DNA of 64,000 bases, from assembly GCA_002007465.1 (NCBI GenBank), contig LNAC01000035.1:6933695-6997694 (forward strand), in the 5' to 3' direction. Both the position numbers and the translations under genes were made by a program. Within the stretch, counting starts at the first letter, position 1, and each line of letters begins with the position of its first letter. Shown piece after piece: positions 1-11,924 of this stretch. This DNA is from Ailurus styani (Eukaryota > Chordata > Mammalia > Carnivora > Ailuridae). The notes under the pieces are model-generated. The model was not told where the DNA came from, did not search any database, and saw only the letters and a list, made by a program, of their open reading frames with translations.

Positions 1-27
1 GGGGGGGTTGGTGGGGGGAGGGGGACG
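1..27. repeat. G-rich tract at window start
   Basis: Runs of 7, 6 and 5 G separated by short TT/T/A spacers. It is a simple-sequence tract that could form a G-quadruplex. Confidence 0.6.
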
Positions 28-324
28 ATTATGGGAAGCAAGGCAGATTATGAAGGAGACTGGTCATAGCAGAGAATAGAAAGAACATAGGACTTAGAGT
101 CAGCGATCTCCACTTTAGAAATCTATCCCTGCCACTTACTAGCTAAGTGGTCCTAGGCAATTTGTTGAACATCAGAGATTCCATTTCTTCTGCTCTCGGG
201 AATATAAAAATCTGCTTTCCAGGGCTACTGTGGGTCTAAAATGAAAAGACACAGGATAGAGTACCTAGGCAACCCCTGGGAACAAGAGAGACCATTCTGT
301 GCTTGCCTTGCAATGCCAGACACT

Positions 325-495
325 GTTCTAAGTAACTCACAAGTGTTGACTCCTTTAATACAGCAACCCCATGAGGAAGATTCTATCATAATCTATAGTT
401 TGCAAGTGGGAAGATGGAATACAGAGAGGTTAAGCAATATATCCAAGGTCACACAGCAATCAAGTAGTAGAACTCAGGCATTCTGGCTCTACCAT
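325..495 (-). repeat. MIR fragment
   Basis: The text runs through AGAGAGGTTAAGCAA, CCAAGGTCACACAGC and GAACTCAGGCATTCTGGCTC, which is the complement of the MIR tRNA-derived SINE core. Diverged, ancient mammalian copy. Confidence 0.75.
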
Positions 496-499
496 CCTC

Positions 500-3455
500 A
501 TTCTACCTCCTCTCATGATAACTGTTGGATCACTGCTCCTTCCCTTCCCTGGCTGCAAGGGTTTCAAGACTCTAGTCAAATTTCGATGGCGATTTAATGC
601 TCCGGAACTCCCCAGGTCCCAGACTTCTGCTTGTGGACGGGTCTGAGCTGCTTGCTTGGCTCCGGTTCCGAGTGCACTCATTTCCTTTTAGAAGGTCAAA
701 ACAATCTTGGTGTTACAGATGCTATAGATTCAGGTCGCTGTGGTCGATAGATCAAATAAAACATAGCATTGCCTTTTGGTATTTCCGTGCCTTTAGTAAA
801 TACTGAGGTTGGAGAAAAACACTGGGAAATGAGTAAAAACTAAAGGGGCTTGGGGAATGGCTCAATGTCGCAGCAGAAACCCTCTGTGGCAAGACTGATG
901 AGTGGGCAGAAGGCAAATGGCTGCCTGAGAGGAAATGGGCCAGATGTGGCAGGCTTCCTGGGTCCCAGAGCAGCAGAAATCTGTTGCCACAGCACCACGG
1001 TTCGAGGCTGACTCCACACTGCCTGGTTCTAAACTGTCGAGAGGGTTTATAGGTTGTATCCCCAGTCCCGGGACCCAGGGAGGCAGGGACTCCTGACTCC
1101 GGTGACCAAGGCCCTACGGGCCACCTGCCACCCCCCACCCCTTCCCCTGGCTGTGTTCTGCCACCACGATAGGGAGACAGAGTCCTGGAACCCCCACCAA
1201 CATCCTCTCTGCTCTTCCCTGCCACCCCTGATCATGGTCAGCAACCTTCTTGAGGCTCATCTGTTCTTAATTATATCTCTAAATCCCAAAGCATCACAAC
1301 CCTGAGAACTTGGGAAATTTAGCTTCTTAGAGGACTTGTAATCATCACAGTAATCCCTGGTATTTACAGAGCTTTCTTCTGCAGACTGTGAAAGCCAGCC
1401 AGACAATATAGTATTGGTGGGGACACCCTGAAATGGCTTTCAAGTTCTCTTCATGGAGTGCCGGGCCCTTTGCTTTATTTTTTTAGCTCAAGGAGGTGGA
1501 TGAAAGAAGTTTTCCTCATTTCTTTTTGAGGGAGACCCAAGAGAAGGTGGAAAGGTGAGGCTAATGTGGAAGCCATGTCGTGGGTTTGGTGCCCAGGCCA
1601 CGCCCTCTTCTCAGGGTGGCCCTGCTCCTCACCCGCCCCCTGCCAGCACCACTGGAGGGGTGGGCTCTGGCAGCCATGCTTGTCCCCATTGAGTGTGTTT
1701 CTTTTTAGTGTCAGCTGACTGGATGAGGAGTTGACACTCCATCAGCCAGCTGAACAAATCAGATTTTTTTCTCTTGATAGCTTAAATCAAGAGATACAGA
1801 AAACTGGAAGTCAGTCTGACATTTGGAGGGACCATTTGGGACTATGTGTACTGATTCACAAGCAGGGAGAGGGGAAGAGACCACGTAGTACCTGAGAGAG
1901 CTGTTCTTCAGCACACTCTGTCCTGTGCATTTGTTCAATAAACCCTCTGAATTCCTGAGCCAGGAGCCATTGCATGGGGCCATTACTGCAGGAAGGTGAG
2001 GCACTGGAAATAACCTGAAACTCCTGCTTTGCTTTCGCTGTCAACACACGCCTTCCCTTAGCTTGAGTAGAAGATGAGTCCTGGCCCCATGGGCTCCATG
2101 TACACGCAATGGGAGCACCTACACTTCCCATCTCAAGACTCAAAGCACCACAGGTGAGTGGGAGACCAGCAAGCAGTCCATTCTGGAGACCTACTGACCT
2201 TGATCAGAAGCCAACAAGGGCCTCCCTGGAGTTGCTGAGGTATGGGGCACGGCTGCCCCTGACCACACAGCTTGAAGGAGAAGGACTGAGAAAAGCTCCT
2301 GCAAAGGAGTCACTGTTATGACACAGCACAGCCCTCTGGTACCCCCCATCGATCTGACAGCAGTAGCAGGGGCAGAAGGCAGCAGACACAGAGGCCCTGG
2401 GAGCACAATTCGATGAACAGCCCACATTGATCCATTTACCTGCCTGTTGGCTGATGACTTTCTGCATTTAAAAGACACCTATGGAAAGTCAGAGCTGGAA
2501 GGGCACCTTAGGGAGGCCCCGCGACAGCCCAGGATTGTCACAAATGGGACAAGCAAGACTCAAAGACACTACTGAGATGTGACCTTTTCGGTTTCAATCA
2601 AAGGAGTCCAAAGCTCCTATTGTTTGCTGAACAGCTTTGGGAGAGGGAGGGAAAGGGGGGATTGTTGTGCTTTGTAGCCCGATGTCTCCCACAGGGAGGA
2701 AAGCAAAGAGAATATATATTTATGTGGAGTCTGTAGGTCTGGATCATAAGCTCTTGGGCTAAAAGGAAAAGAACATTCTTACCATGGAGGTAGCAGTGTG
2801 GTGTCACTAATTCCCCGCTCCACAGGACACAGGCCAGAACAACCATAGATTTCTCTCAGCTGGAGGTTCCAAATGGAGTGTGTGAGACAGCGGCTTCTGT
2901 GATGCCAGCCCTTGCCCAGCCTTTGCTTTGCCACATATTTGGGTTTAACTTGCCCTGTCTGGGTGCCAGTGAGTCTCCAGCAGGCAATTCATCATGAGCC
3001 CCTTCCTCTCTTGTCAAATGGATTCTAGAAATAGTCTATGGCCCACCCCCTAAAATCCAACATGCCCTTTGGGATTTAGCCCCTGGAGCCCCTGCAGCCT
3101 TTGTAGTTAACCACCCTATCTAAGTGTGGCTCATCTGCCTGACTACTCTGCTCTGGGCTCTGGTCCCTATTCTTGCTCCTTTGTGGGCTGAGAGACTGGT
3201 GAGACTCTTTCAGGATGGCTGGGGGTTAGCCCTATTCTTCTGCAGGCTGGGATTTATCCTCCTCATCTTTGTCAACCTGCAAGTATCCCTAATTTAAAAA
3301 ATTCACACAGGCACCTGGGTTGTGTGCCCACCCCAGTCCCTGAGAATTTGCCTTCCCCAAAGTGCCAGTCCAGATGAGGATGGAGTTGGCTTTATTTCTT
3401 GACTGTTGACAGGGACAGTCTGTCTGTTTTCAAGTCCTGCTCTAGCCAACATCAC
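500..3455. other. Intronic stretch with no gene recognised
   Basis: GC-moderate sequence with only short chance reading frames. I see no splice-flanked exon, RNA gene or clear repeat boundary; some parts may be very old repeats too diverged to name. Confidence 0.5.
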
Positions 3456-3459
3456 CATA

Positions 3460-3690
3460 ATTATGAGCATTGGCTTTAGAGTAAAAAGTGCTGGCTCTGA
3501 ATTCTGTCCACATGACTGACCAACCATATGAACTTGGGAGAGTTAATGAACCCCATTCTTTTGAGCCTCACTTTCCTAACCTATGTAAAGGGGATGTTAA
3601 AACCTATCCCATGTGACTGGTGCAGAGTAAATGAGAGCATAGAAAATAATGAGTATGAAGAACTTAGCATAATGTACCACATATGATCCT
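3460..3690 (+). repeat. MIR
   Basis: It shows the MIR order: GAGCATTGGCTTTAGAGT, CTGGCTCTGAATTC, the TTTCCTAACCTATGTAAAGGG region and a GAGTAAATGAGA tail part. Confidence 0.7.
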
Positions 3691-3694
3691 AACA

Positions 3695-3900
3695 TGTAAT
3701 GTTCACTGACAGCTTACAACATGTTAAATTCTGTGCAAATTGCTTTGTAAGTGTAACCTTAATTTGCACAGTAATCTTGTGAGATCCTATTATCACAAAT
3801 TTTTAAAGGAGAAATCTGAGGCTCGAAAAGTTTAAGTAAGTTCCCCAAGGTCAACAGCTGGTCAGTGGTTGAGTAAACGCTGACTGTGATCTTGTAGAGG
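3695..3900 (-). repeat. MIR fragment
   Basis: Complement of the MIR core: ATCCTATTATCAC, GAAATCTGAGGCTCGAAAAG, AAGTTCCCCAAGGTCA. It lies directly beside the preceding plus-strand MIR. Confidence 0.65.
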
Positions 3901-4051
3901 TCAAAGATAATGATTTATCTCATTTAATGTCCTCCTACGATGCCCAGTATATAGTAATCACTCAAAAAAAATTGTGTTGAATTAATGCATGACTCCCAAT
4001 TCAGTGCTCCTTTGCACAACTGGGTTAAGAGCTCAGTTCTATCAACTTACT

Positions 4052-4101
4052 GTTTCTCTCTCTCTCTCTCCTTCCCTCCTTCCCTCCCTCCCTCTCTCTT
4101 G
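4052..4101. repeat. TC/CCTT-rich pyrimidine microsatellite
   Basis: An uninterrupted pyrimidine tract of (TC)n followed by irregular CCTT and CCTC units. Confidence 0.8.
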
Positions 4102-4796
4102 CAGTGGGGGCACTAAGGTGTTCATCTTGTTTTATTTCTGTCAGCATTTGTGTTGTTATCCCCAGTATGACTTTACTAGACGTTTTAATACATTCAAACC
4201 TTCTATCTGCAAGGATACATCATTTCCATACCACCTACTCTTTTAATCAGAGAGTACTCACAGATTCAGCACTTTGGACAGAGCTAGGCTTTTTGCACTA
4301 ATGTGTAGTCAGTATTGGATTTGCATTTAAAAACTATTTACATTAAATGTGTGACCCACGTATGAGAAAATACTGCATTCCCCACTTCTAGCTCAGTGGT
4401 CCTGGCTTTCTCTTCCTTCTCATAGTCTATGAGATGAAAAAAGATTGCCATAAAGATTTTATGAGTCCAAGAGAAACATTACTCAAACAGGATTTATTTC
4501 AAAGGCATCATTCTGAAACTGTGGCATGTTGTTTAAAGGGGAAGCAAAGCTCCTATTGGTGGAATTTTTATACTCAAATGAAGTCCAAATGTTACAGAAG
4601 ATCCTCTTAATGCCTGCCAGGTGAGCAGCTTCTTCAATTTGGTTCAAATCAGCAGACAATTTATAGAGTATTTTCAGCATCTCTGAACCTGTTCTTGAAA
4701 CCAGTGATAAGAGGCAAAAAGAATATGATTTTTTGAGATTAGAAGAGTCTCTTATGGTTTGTCTCCTTCCCCATCCCATCTTCTAATCTCACGAAA

Positions 4797-4956
4797 CAAA
4801 CTGAGGGTTACTGGGGGGCGGGAGGGTAGGGACAGGGTGGATGGGTTGTGGACATTGGGGAGGGTTTGTGCTTTGGTGAGGGCTGTGAAAGATGTAAGCC
4901 TGATGATTCACAGACCTGTACCCCTTGGGCAAAGAATAAAAATAAAATAAAAAAAA
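4797..4956 (+). repeat. First copy of a 160-bp L1 3' UTR tandem duplication
   Basis: Apart from the A-rich tail it is identical to 4958-5117, and only the single N at 4957 separates the two. The pattern suggests an assembly join rather than biology. Confidence 0.85.
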
Positions 4957-4957
4957 N

Positions 4958-5117
4958 CAAACTGAGGGTTACTGGGGGGCGGGAGGGTAGGGACAGGGTG
5001 GATGGGTTGTGGACATTGGGGAGGGTTTGTGCTTTGGTGAGGGCTGTGAAAGATGTAAGCCTGATGATTCACAGACCTGTACCCCTTGGGCAAAGAATAA
5101 AAATAATAAAAAAAAAA
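4958..5117 (+). repeat. Second copy of the 160-bp L1 3' UTR tandem duplication
   Basis: It begins with the same CAAACTGAGGG as the first copy, directly after the N, and runs to a slightly different A tail. Confidence 0.85.
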
Positions 5118-5494
5118 GATGGTGAAATGATATAGGATTACAGAAATCACTTTCTCTGATACCAATTAAATAAAAATTACATTTGACCCTTGAAAAAAAA
5201 AAAAAGAATATGATTTTTTTCCCCACTTGCACTAAGACAAGGAGAGAGGTAGTTCCTGGATTGGTACTTTCATGCTTTCATACCCCAGTACAAAAATACA
5301 TTTATGATGTCCAGCATCTGTCAGCACTGTGCTGCACATTGCAAGGAACACAAGGCACATTTTCTGCCCTCGAGGACCTAGTGTCTGGTAGGGGACAGAC
5401 AATTCCCCCATGCAAGACACTATGCAGCGAGAGAAAGCTTATGATAGAAGTAAGTACAAGAGTTTACCAGCAGGCAAACTGAAAGCTTGTTCCG

Positions 5495-5610
5495 AGCTGT
5501 GTGGGATGTCTATTGTCCTTTGCCAACCTGACAAACTCCTATTCATTCTTTAAGAACCCAATCAAATGTCCTCTTCTCTGTGAGTAGCTTCCTGACTCTC
5601 CAAAATAGTT
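5495..5610 (+). repeat. L2 3'-end fragment
   Basis: Phrases such as AAATGTCCTCTTCTCTGTGA and CTTCCTGACTCTCC match the L2 3' region. Short and diverged. Confidence 0.5.
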
Positions 5611-5739
5611 ATTAGTCTTTTCTTCTTGGGGTTCCCACAAAATCTTGAAGAAAGGGAGAGTGGGGATGACAGAAACTAAATATGTAACTCTTATGTATAT
5701 ATAAAAGTTCTGCAGGAGTAAAAAGCAAGAATTAACTAA

Positions 5740-6020
5740 CTGCCAAGGAGGGGGTAGAGATAGGAATTGGTTCTTGAAAAACGTGGAGAAGGTCATTCCA
5801 GATGGAGAACACAGGAAGGATACAGGTGTGACGGGATGATGGTTACGATGTGTTTATAAAATGGCAAGTTGCTTGGAGTGGCTAAAGCAAGGCACTTCAG
5901 CATGGTGTGGGGAGTCGACAAGGATGGGAAGTGGCACAAGAGGAAGCTGCTATATTAGGGTGGGGTCAGATTATGAAAACCCTCTGTTAAGGTGGTAGGT
6001 GGGAACTGGTAGGTGTTGGG
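5740..6020. repeat. Unnamed old interspersed repeat, copy
   Basis: Text such as TCATTCCAGATGGAGAACAC and GGGTCAGATTATGAAAACCC recurs, diverged, at several other places in the window (19.2, 27.0, 29.3, 41.3, 50, 55 kb). I do not assign a family name. Confidence 0.4.
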
Positions 6021-6530
6021 AACTATCAAAGTGTATTTTAACTTATGTTGATTTTCCTGCACCTAGAAATTAATATACACTTGTCATAAAACTTTTAAAA
6101 AATATAAAAGAATACTGAAAAATATACTAACACCCCATTGACCCATTTTCCTTTTTTATGACTATTACATATGTATGCATGTAAAATACATTACATATCC
6201 AGATTTGTATGGTAATTTTTTCACTTAATACCATATATTAAATATTTTTCAACTTCTTTGACTATTTTCCAATTTCTTTGAAATGAATTGATGCATGTTT
6301 TATCAGCCAAATGACCACAGTTTATCAAACCATTAATATTGGACATATATTGTTTCCTTTCCCCACTGTCATAAATAACACTGCAGCGGACATCCTTGTG
6401 TATGTCATTTTATCTCCTTGGAATAAATTCCTAAAAGTGGTATATGCACCTTTTACATTTTAATCACTACTGTCAAACTACCTTCTAAAAGGGTTGTGCC
6501 AATTTATAATCCCGGCAAAAAGGTTCAATG
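6020..6530 (-). repeat. Old L1 (L1M-type) 3' UTR fragment
   Basis: AT-rich segment containing AATAACACTGCAGCGGACAT, GGAATAAATTCCTAAAAGTGG and a CCTTCTAAAAGGGTTGTGCC run. This is the complement of the common L1M 3' UTR. Confidence 0.6.
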
Positions 6531-7489
6531 ACCTGCCTGATATTAAGCAGCTTGAGAGTGGAAGGTTGAGAGTTGACTGTGGGTACTGGTGTTCAGAGGG
6601 CTATGGCAGAGCTTCAGTGGAGAGAGTGAGGAGAGGGTAATTGGGGGGCCAGAGGTGATCAAGTCTGGAGGGCTGAAACACACTCTGGTGAAGATGGGTA
6701 GTCTAATAAAACAGCTTCGAACGACAGGCTGTTTGGCAGACAACACGTGGAATTCTATACTCTCTCTAAAGCTGCCTATGACCCCACTTCCCACTTGAGA
6801 GTATTCAGACCAAAGAGAATGAAACCTATCTATCTTTCTCTTGGCCATGACTGCCTTGTTGACCCAGGCTTTGGGCTGGCATTAGCTGGAAAGCCACATA
6901 TAAAAACTTGTCTGGTCACGTGAGGTTGGATTCAGGGAGGATTCCTCATGAATGCCTTGGGTTTACAGAATAAGTCAACATGAGGCATGTCTTCTTAGTT
7001 CTCTCATCATTAAGACATGACTCAGTGAGGGATAAGAGATTCAGGATCCATAGCTCTCAGTCCTCATACATTGAACTGTGAGCTGAGTTCTTCCCCCTTT
7101 CCCTCTCTTCCTCCCTTCACGGCCGCAGATACAGTAAGTCTAGAGCAAATATGAGGACCCGACTCCGGGAGTCATCTCATCAAAACACCATCTGGTGGAC
7201 ATCACAAGTTTAACAATGACTCAATCACATTGCAGCCTACTCGGCAAGTCCAGACTGCCTCCAATGAGCATCTCTCCAGTACCTACTTAACGCTCCAGTG
7301 GTCATCCCCAGGAAGCTAATCTATTTTGTTAGATCTTGTGTTGAGGCAAGGTTTGACTCTTGCAATCACCCATTGTTTCTATTTCTGCCAATTGCCAGAC
7401 TTTCCTTCCTCTGTGGACATTTAACTTCTTGTGGATATTTAACTACCATTTAACCATCAGTAGGTGATGTGCTGGAGTATAAATGTCTT

Positions 7490-7665
7490 AGGCTTTGGAA
7501 TCAGACAGATCTGGGGTTCTAATTCTGACTCTACTAGTAACAAGCTGTGTGTCTCTGGGAAAGTTGCTAAATATCTCTGAATCTTAAATTATTCCTAGAC
7601 CATACATAATGGATGCATTTACCTTACTGGGGAGTAGTGAGTGCTAAATGAAATGTCAGCAGTAT
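7490..7665 (+). repeat. MIR
   Basis: GGAATCAGACAGATCTGG, CTCTACTAGTAACAAGCTGT and GGGAAAGTTGCTAAATATCTC match the MIR tRNA-related part and core. Confidence 0.75.
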
Positions 7666-8389
7666 GGCAAACAGTGGGTGGTGGTTAGATGCTGGGTCCC
7701 TTCAGGATCATCTTCTGCTGAATCCTGTTTCTCAAAGGTACCCTCTGACCTATCGAATCACAGTGGTCTAGGGTGAATATTTGAAATGTAGATTTCTAAT
7801 CTACTGAGATACATTCTGTGAGAGTGGGATCTGGAAACTCCTATCACTGTTTAGTTCAGAGCAATATCCATGGTGCCAAGAAGTTGGAAGGCATTAACAC
7901 ATATGGGAACATTCCAAAGCTTCTCAAGGGTTCCATAATCAAGAACCCATCTGATCCCCACGTGAGATGCCCCAAGGAGGACACACGCCTCTGGACTGAG
8001 AACAAGACCCCATTTTCAGGGTGTCTTCCTCTCAGAGAGAGAGGAGAGATAGTTCCCTCCAAATTATGGGGTTTAGAATGTGGAAGGGGGAGGAGATTAG
8101 GAAATGTGCTGCCAGGTAGATCTGGGATTTGATTATTTTTGTAATTTTCATAGAGAGGAACAGCCCTTGGGATGGGGAGGGGCAGATCAGGGCAGGGGCT
8201 CGCGGGCCAGCCAAGCAGACGGACACTCAGGCTCCACTCCAGGCCAGGCAGGGAGCCGGCAGCTCACTGTGACCACAGGAAACACACAGCAGACCACAGA
8301 ATGTCTAGGTCTTTACCCGGACGCACTGGATGTCAGTGCAACCAAGCCCAGAGCTGCCCTCTGGAGGAGCTGGGGCCTTGAGCGAGTCC

Positions 8390-9200
8390 TCACATCCACC
8401 AGTGTATTCACCCTCTTGCCTTCTCTCCTTCGTGTACCACTCTCTTTCCCTGCTGTCTCCTGGGGTAAATTCTCTCCTTGCACCCAATTTTCTGCTGATG
8501 GCTCCCAAATGTCTATTTACAACCCACAGCCCACCCAAACCCCAGCTCCTTAATCCATCCACCTTAGAAGTCCCATGGACCCCTGAATCTTAACCTGCCA
8601 TCACTCCCTTGGCCACCTCCTGCCCACCCACCAGCTACTCAAGCCAAGAGCTGGGAGCTATCTCCCCCTCCTCCACCTCCTCCTCCTCCTCCTTTGTCCC
8701 TCAGCTTCACTGGATCACTCACCAGATGCTTCTGTGTTTCTGTTCGTCCAGTCCTCTAAACCCCTCCACTGGTTTCCACTGGAATGATCTGTGTTCATTC
8801 AAGCCTCATCATTTCTCACCTGGGCTACAGCAACAAAGAGCAGTCGGTGTCTGTGCCTGTATGCATCCCTCCATCCTGTTCTCCAGCAGCAGCCAGAGTG
8901 GTCTTTCCAATATGCAAAGTTGATCGTGTCACTTCCCTGCTATAAACCTTTTGGTGGCTCCCTATTGACCCTGGAATTAAATGCAAATAATCTGGCCTCC
9001 ATCTACCTCCCCAGGCTCATCCTATCTCCATTTTTCACACCCATCAGCTACTTTTCTAGGCATGAAACCAGAGAGCTCCCCCTACTTCCCGGGCCCCAGG
9101 GCTGAGCAATCTCCCTGAAAAACCATGCTTCTGATTACCTCCCTCTGCCCTTTTCTTACTGTCACTTCCCCCAATCCATGCAATTCGCACAGATAGGAGA
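8390..9200 (+). repeat. L2, long diverged copy
   Basis: The region from CCAGTCCTCTAAACCC through CTATAAACCTTTTGGTGGC and CAAATAATCTGGCCTCC reads as the 3' part of L2. It contains a (TCC)n run near 8672-8693. Reading frames here are by-products of pyrimidine-rich sequence. Confidence 0.6.
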
Positions 9201-9224
9201 CAGGAATAGAAGAATAAGTCTTAC

Positions 9225-9440
9225 AATCATTGTCAACACCCATGAGCTCTTACTATGCCTTGTACCTCTTTCCTTGCATGTAAAGCTCAATAGGAAGAGC
9301 TTTATATTCAATTTTTCATTTTAATCCTTGCAATATCCTCACGGGACAGAGACAGATGAGAAACCAGAGGCTTAGAGAGGCTAAATAACTTCCCCAAGGT
9401 CATGCAGCAGGGCAAGAGGTACAGACGATTCTTAAGCCCA
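9225..9440 (-). repeat. MIR
   Basis: Complement of MIR: ATCCTTGCAATATCCTCACG, AGAGGCTTAGAGAGGCTAAA, CTTCCCCAAGGTCATGCAGC. Confidence 0.7.
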
Positions 9441-10003
9441 GATTGTGCCACTTCTGAGACATATCAGAGGACTGTATCGACACACCCAACTCTTATCAAT
9501 CTCTTTCCAATGGTATATGCTGAAAGAGCCACCCTGCCCAAACAGGAACCCCTTAAGATATACTATGCTCAAACACCTAAGTGCTTAGCTTGGCTTATGG
9601 AGGAGGCAATGTTATCTACAACAAGATGATTAGGACAACAATGAACTTAAATCCCAGCCACTGCTGAGGAATATCTGCTCCTGAATTCAATTTGGTTCAA
9701 TTCAATCCAATTTAATTTGGTGCTGTTATTGAATGGCCAGCATGCATCCTGTGAGGGCTGCTCATGGAAGGTCCAGAGAGGAAGGCAGAGACTCCTCTTG
9801 GGAAATCATAACCAACCTGGGTGTGGGGCACTAGGAGGAGACAGGAACTGGGGTGTCAGAAACTGGAGTTCAAGGCAGGAATCTTGTGGTCAGCCCTGGA
9901 GCACTTAGGTGGTGAAGAATTTGCCCAGGTCTTTGTGCTAGTCCCCAGTTGGTGGCAGGTTTTGTAATTCTGCTAATTAGAATTGTTAAGTATCTGCCCT
10001 TAT

Positions 10004-10127
10004 TCCTTCCTTCCTCCCTTCCTCCCTCCCTCCCTCCCTCCCTCCTTCCCTTCCTTCCTTCCTTCCTTCCTTCCTTCCTTCCTTCCTTCCTTCCTTCCTT
10101 CCGTCCTTCCTTCCCTCCTTCCTTCCA
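10004..10127. repeat. (CCTT)n microsatellite
   Basis: About 124 bp of near-perfect CCTT/CCCT units. On the minus strand it forms the AAGG-type tail of the adjoining SINE, so it probably grew from the SINE's A-rich end. Confidence 0.95.
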
Positions 10128-10311
10128 TGATTTTATTTATTTGACAGAGAGAGGGAGACAGTGAGAGAGGAAGCATAAGCGAGGGGAGTGGGGAGGGAGA
10201 AGCAGGCTTCCCTCTGAGCAGGCAGCCTGATGTGGGGCTCGATCCCAGGACCCTGAGATCACGACCTGAGCCGAAGGTAGACGCCCAACAACTGAGCCAC
10301 CCAGGTGCCCC
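10128..10311 (-). mobile_element. Can-SINE (tRNA-derived)
   Basis: The minus strand reads GGGGCACCTGGGTGGCTCAG, then the B-box-like GGGATCGAGCCCCACAT region, a CT-rich zone and CAAATAAAT. Carnivore-specific SINE. Confidence 0.95.
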
Positions 10312-10520
10312 TCTTTTTTTTCTTTTTAAGATTTTATTTATTTATTTGAGAGAGACAGAGCAGAGTGAAAGAGAGAGAGCAGGAGCAGGGATGAGGGGCA
10401 GAGGGAGAGGCAGACTCCTCACTAAGCGGAGAGCCCAGTGCAAGGCTTGATCCCAGGATCCTGGGATTGTGACCTGAGCCAAAGGTAGATGCTTACCCAA
10501 CTGAGCCACCCAGGTGCCCC
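10312..10520 (-). mobile_element. Can-SINE (tRNA-derived), tandem with the previous one
   Basis: A complete SINE in the same orientation directly abuts the first. The composite of tract plus two SINEs is flanked by TCTGCCC at 9993-9999 and 10521-10527, consistent with one target-site duplication around nested insertions. Confidence 0.95.
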
Positions 10521-10619
10521 TCTGCCCATATGTCTTACAAGATATGTATATAGAGAGGATGCCACCATTCAGTCTAACAGGAATTATCAGGCATGATACA
10601 GACAGAAGAAACCAGGATT

Positions 10620-10830
10620 GATGGGTGGCTAAGAGCATGGACTCTGGCCCAGAGGACTTGGCTCCGCTACTTCCCAGCAGAGCCACCCTCGGCAGCTGGT
10701 GTTAACTTTCCAAGCCTCAGTGTCCTCACCTGTAAAAGGGAAATGAAAATCATACCTACCCCATAGGGTTACCGAAAGGGTTAAGAGAGGTGATGCATAC
10801 AGAGTGCTCAGCAAAGTACCAAGTGCCTCA
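10620..10830 (+). repeat. MIR
   Basis: AAGAGCATGGACTCTGG, CCTCAGTGTCCTCACCTG, CATAGGGTTACCGAAAGGG and GATGCATACAGAGTGCTCAG match MIR in order. Confidence 0.8.
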
Positions 10831-10989
10831 AAAGAGAGCAGGAAGCGTGAGAGCCATGCAATTCTTGGTCTGGACTGGTTAGCTTGAAGAACATCACAGG
10901 TGTAACTCCAATGCCTAGCCTGCCCCCTGACACGTAATAGATGTCTCCCGAATAAACAAAGGCATGTGTGGAATGTACAGCTGAGGAGT

Positions 10990-11560
10990 GAGAGCCGGCT
11001 GGAGGGCCCCGGATGCTAAGCTGAGAGTTTGAACTATCCTCTGTGGGTGACAGAAATGGCAATGAGGCTGGACCTAGGCTCTTAGTAGGACCACATCGGG
11101 CCAGAATAGAGGATGGACAGGAGGGACAAATACGGAAGGGTGACGGGAGGCTGCTTCGGCATTCCAGGCGTGAGAGCCTGAATGACGTGGGGGGCCCTGG
11201 GTTGCAGGGAAAGGGGCAAACTGCAAAGATATCACAGGGGTGGAACTGGTGGTATTTGGCAGCCAGTAAATGCGAGTGGATGACACCTGCTTATTCGGCA
11301 ATGTCCGTGAAGGACAGAATCCAGTCGGTGAGTCGGGAGAGAAGGCATGGCCTGCTTGGAAGCCCCCGGCCACGGTTTCCACTGGGAACGTTGGCCTCGC
11401 TCCTCTCTCCTGTCCCCACACTTGTGAGGCTCCTGAGTGGCCTAACCGCAGAGCGGAACAGGTTCTGGAGCTCAGGGCTGGGACCAGTGGCCAGCAACGG
11501 TCAAGGGCGTCTCCCGAGGCAGACAGGCCTCAGCTAAGACACAGAAGTCACTCCTCATTA
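10990..11560. other. Unique or old-repeat intronic sequence
   Basis: GC-richer block with a 164-codon plus-strand frame that shows no recognisable domain. Phrases near 11150-11190 resemble the unnamed old repeat seen elsewhere. No gene is supported. Confidence 0.4.
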
Positions 11561-11639
11561 CAGCAAGCATGCTTTTCTGGGGGAAGTCTCCAAAGCTGGT
11601 TAGGAAAGAAAAATCTCTGAAAATAGTTCAAATAAAGGG

Positions 11640-11775
11640 GAGATGACACCTGTTTGTTTACAGTTACTTTGTGCCAAGTGCCATCACCCATTTGTCCTCA
11701 TTCAGCCTTGACCACGACTGCAGAGCTGGTCTCACATTTCCCTGATAGGGAGACAGAGGCTCCAGAGCGATTTTT
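11640..11775 (-). repeat. MIR-like fragment
   Basis: TTTGTGCCAAGTGCC, GATAGGGAGACAGAGGCTCC match a diverged MIR complement. Confidence 0.4.
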
Positions 11776-11924
11776 TTTAATTTTTTAATTTTTAAATTTT
11801 TTTTCAATCTGACCAGTTTCTCAGTGGAGGAACCAGGATCCAAAGCCCATCTTCCTTCCTCTACAACATATTTCATAATCTTAATTTCGAAAGTCCCATT
11901 TCTTCAGGCATTCACATACTGCTC

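Larger units (their letters stand above)
4735..5200 (+). mobile_element. Young carnivore L1 3' end with 5' inversion and 3' transduction
   Basis: The insertion is flanked by a 19-bp target-site duplication (4716-4734 and 5201-5219). Positions 4735-4778 are the inverted end of L1 ORF2 and start of its 3' UTR. Their first 12 bp are repeated in reverse complement at 4779-4790, where the sense-orientation 3' UTR begins. The 3' UTR includes the CAAACTGAGGG and TTCACAGACCTGTACCCC hallmarks and an A-rich tail near 5117. A 75-bp non-L1 segment with an AATAAA signal follows, then a second A tail (5193-5205). No coding capacity remains. Confidence 0.85.

Noticed and set aside
4848..5135. Frame spanning the N at 4957
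   Set aside because: It is the L1 3' UTR read through a probable assembly duplication, not a gene.
11043..11537. Plus-strand 164-codon frame
   Set aside because: No recognisable domain; parts resemble an old interspersed repeat and overlapping frames of similar length exist on the other strand.
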